Shown here: positions 63,711 to 64,000 of the stretch, piece by piece
Numbering within the stretch: position 1 is the first letter of the stretch
How the letters are laid out: each line of letters begins with the position of its first letter
NCBI RefSeq assembly: GCF_001641695.1
Contig: NZ_LSEF01000061.1
Location: forward strand, 62,001-126,000
Reading direction: 5' to 3'
Source of the DNA: Bradyrhizobium neotropicale
Lineage (GTDB): Bacteria; Pseudomonadota; Alphaproteobacteria; Rhizobiales; Xanthobacteraceae
DNA: 64,000 nt
Translations under genes and position numbers: made by a program
Notes under the pieces: model-generated
What the model saw: the letters and a program-made list of their open reading frames with translations, nothing else
Database searches by the model: none
What the model was told of the DNA's origin: nothing

Positions 63711-64000
63711 ATGCGGATGCTGATGGTGGGAGCGGCGCTCGTGATGATGACATCTGCTGCCATATCTACTGTTCTGGCGGATGACGATGATGCGCGCGGC
63801 GCGCAGAAGCTCGCCATTCAGGGCCGTGACGATTACTGGCATTGCCTGGCACGGGAATATTCGCGCGACAGCAATCAGGGACTGTCGGAGCAGGATTTCA
63901 GCCGCTCGGTCGCGGGCGCCTGTCCCTCGGAGCGGCAGTATTATCGTGTGGCGTTGCTCGATTTTTTGACCACGCAATATCCGAACATCGATTCCGGGGC
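63711..64000 (+). CDS. Putative secreted protein, 5' part
   Basis: The frame starts with a strong Shine-Dalgarno sequence (AAGGAGAAC, 6 nt before the ATG) and runs to the window edge (96 codons). A signal peptide of about 22 residues (MRMLMVGAALVMMTSAAIST, cleavage after VLA) precedes an acidic stretch (DDDDARGA) and a soluble region (GRDDYWHCLAREYSRDSNQG) with two Cys. The family is not recognised. Confidence 0.65.
   Translation, partial: MRMLMVGAALVMMTSAAISTVLADDDDARGAQKLAIQGRDDYWHCLAREYSRDSNQGLSEQDFSRSVAGACPSERQYYRVALLDFLTTQYPNIDSG

Overview
The window is about 64 kb of GC-rich chromosome from an alphaproteobacterium, most likely Bradyrhizobium or a close relative. This is inferred from gene content and style: pcaBDC, liv, cox-type molybdo-flavoenzyme and TAT-exported periplasmic proteins, many two-component and adenylate-cyclase proteins, FixK/FNR- and CRP-type palindromes, and several families of palindromic repeats that begin GTCATTCCGGGGC or GTAGGGTGGGTTA, typical of bradyrhizobial intergenic DNA. 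Nothing looks like a phage, transposase, CRISPR array, rRNA or tRNA.

Layout. 1-10.4 kb: the tail of an acyl-CoA synthetase, an orphan TAT-exported sugar-type binding protein, a CHASE3/PAS histidine kinase, two tandem paralogous caspase-like (C14) secreted proteins with a CRP-type site in front, an M20 amidohydrolase and purB. 10.4-15.6 kb: a structured intergenic region, a TetR regulator, a small conserved-looking protein, a secreted MBL-fold hydrolase and a NarX/NarL-type sensor-regulator pair. 15.7-20.1 kb: a compact five-gene operon of an ExbB/TolQ-like channel, a membrane-anchored YfaP-like protein, a third membrane protein, a metallophosphoesterase and a Ser/Thr kinase fused to a universal-stress domain. 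This is the best candidate for a little-described signalling system. 20.1-20.6 kb holds a three-gene small-protein operon with 4-nt overlaps. 20.7-32.2 kb: rpe, an EF-hand protein, a P1 peptidase, a MASE4-PAS hybrid kinase divergent from a single-domain receiver, and the livHMGFK transporter. 32.5-36.2 kb: a Q-rich small protein, a membrane protein and pcaBDC (protocatechuate branch of the beta-ketoadipate pathway).

36.3-43.2 kb: a CO-dehydrogenase/xanthine-dehydrogenase-type cluster (coxG, coxS, coxM, MoxR ATPase, VWA protein, split XdhC, and a molybdopterin-binding/MobA-like fusion). The molybdenum large subunit is missing from its expected place between the small and medium subunits. 43.2-46.3 kb: repeats, small conserved proteins and an adhP alcohol dehydrogenase with a perfect FixK/FNR box. 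46.3-51.4 kb is patchy and less GC-rich in its spacers, with an orphan ParB-like protein and a 1109-residue zinc-ribbon/class III cyclase/AAA/TPR protein. 51.5-58.1 kb: an ArsR-AHSA1-GFA operon divergent from a TetR-HlyD-ABC exporter operon that ends in a membrane class III cyclase, each with a clear palindromic operator. 58.2-62.2 kb: a GntR-controlled MFS transporter and TAT amidohydrolase, then a PhzF protein. The end holds DUF488 and DUF72 genes and the start of a secreted protein.

Gene starts were chosen by Shine-Dalgarno match, overlap with the upstream gene and alignment with family N-termini; several differ from the longest open frame. All functional calls rest on recognising motifs by eye, without database searches.
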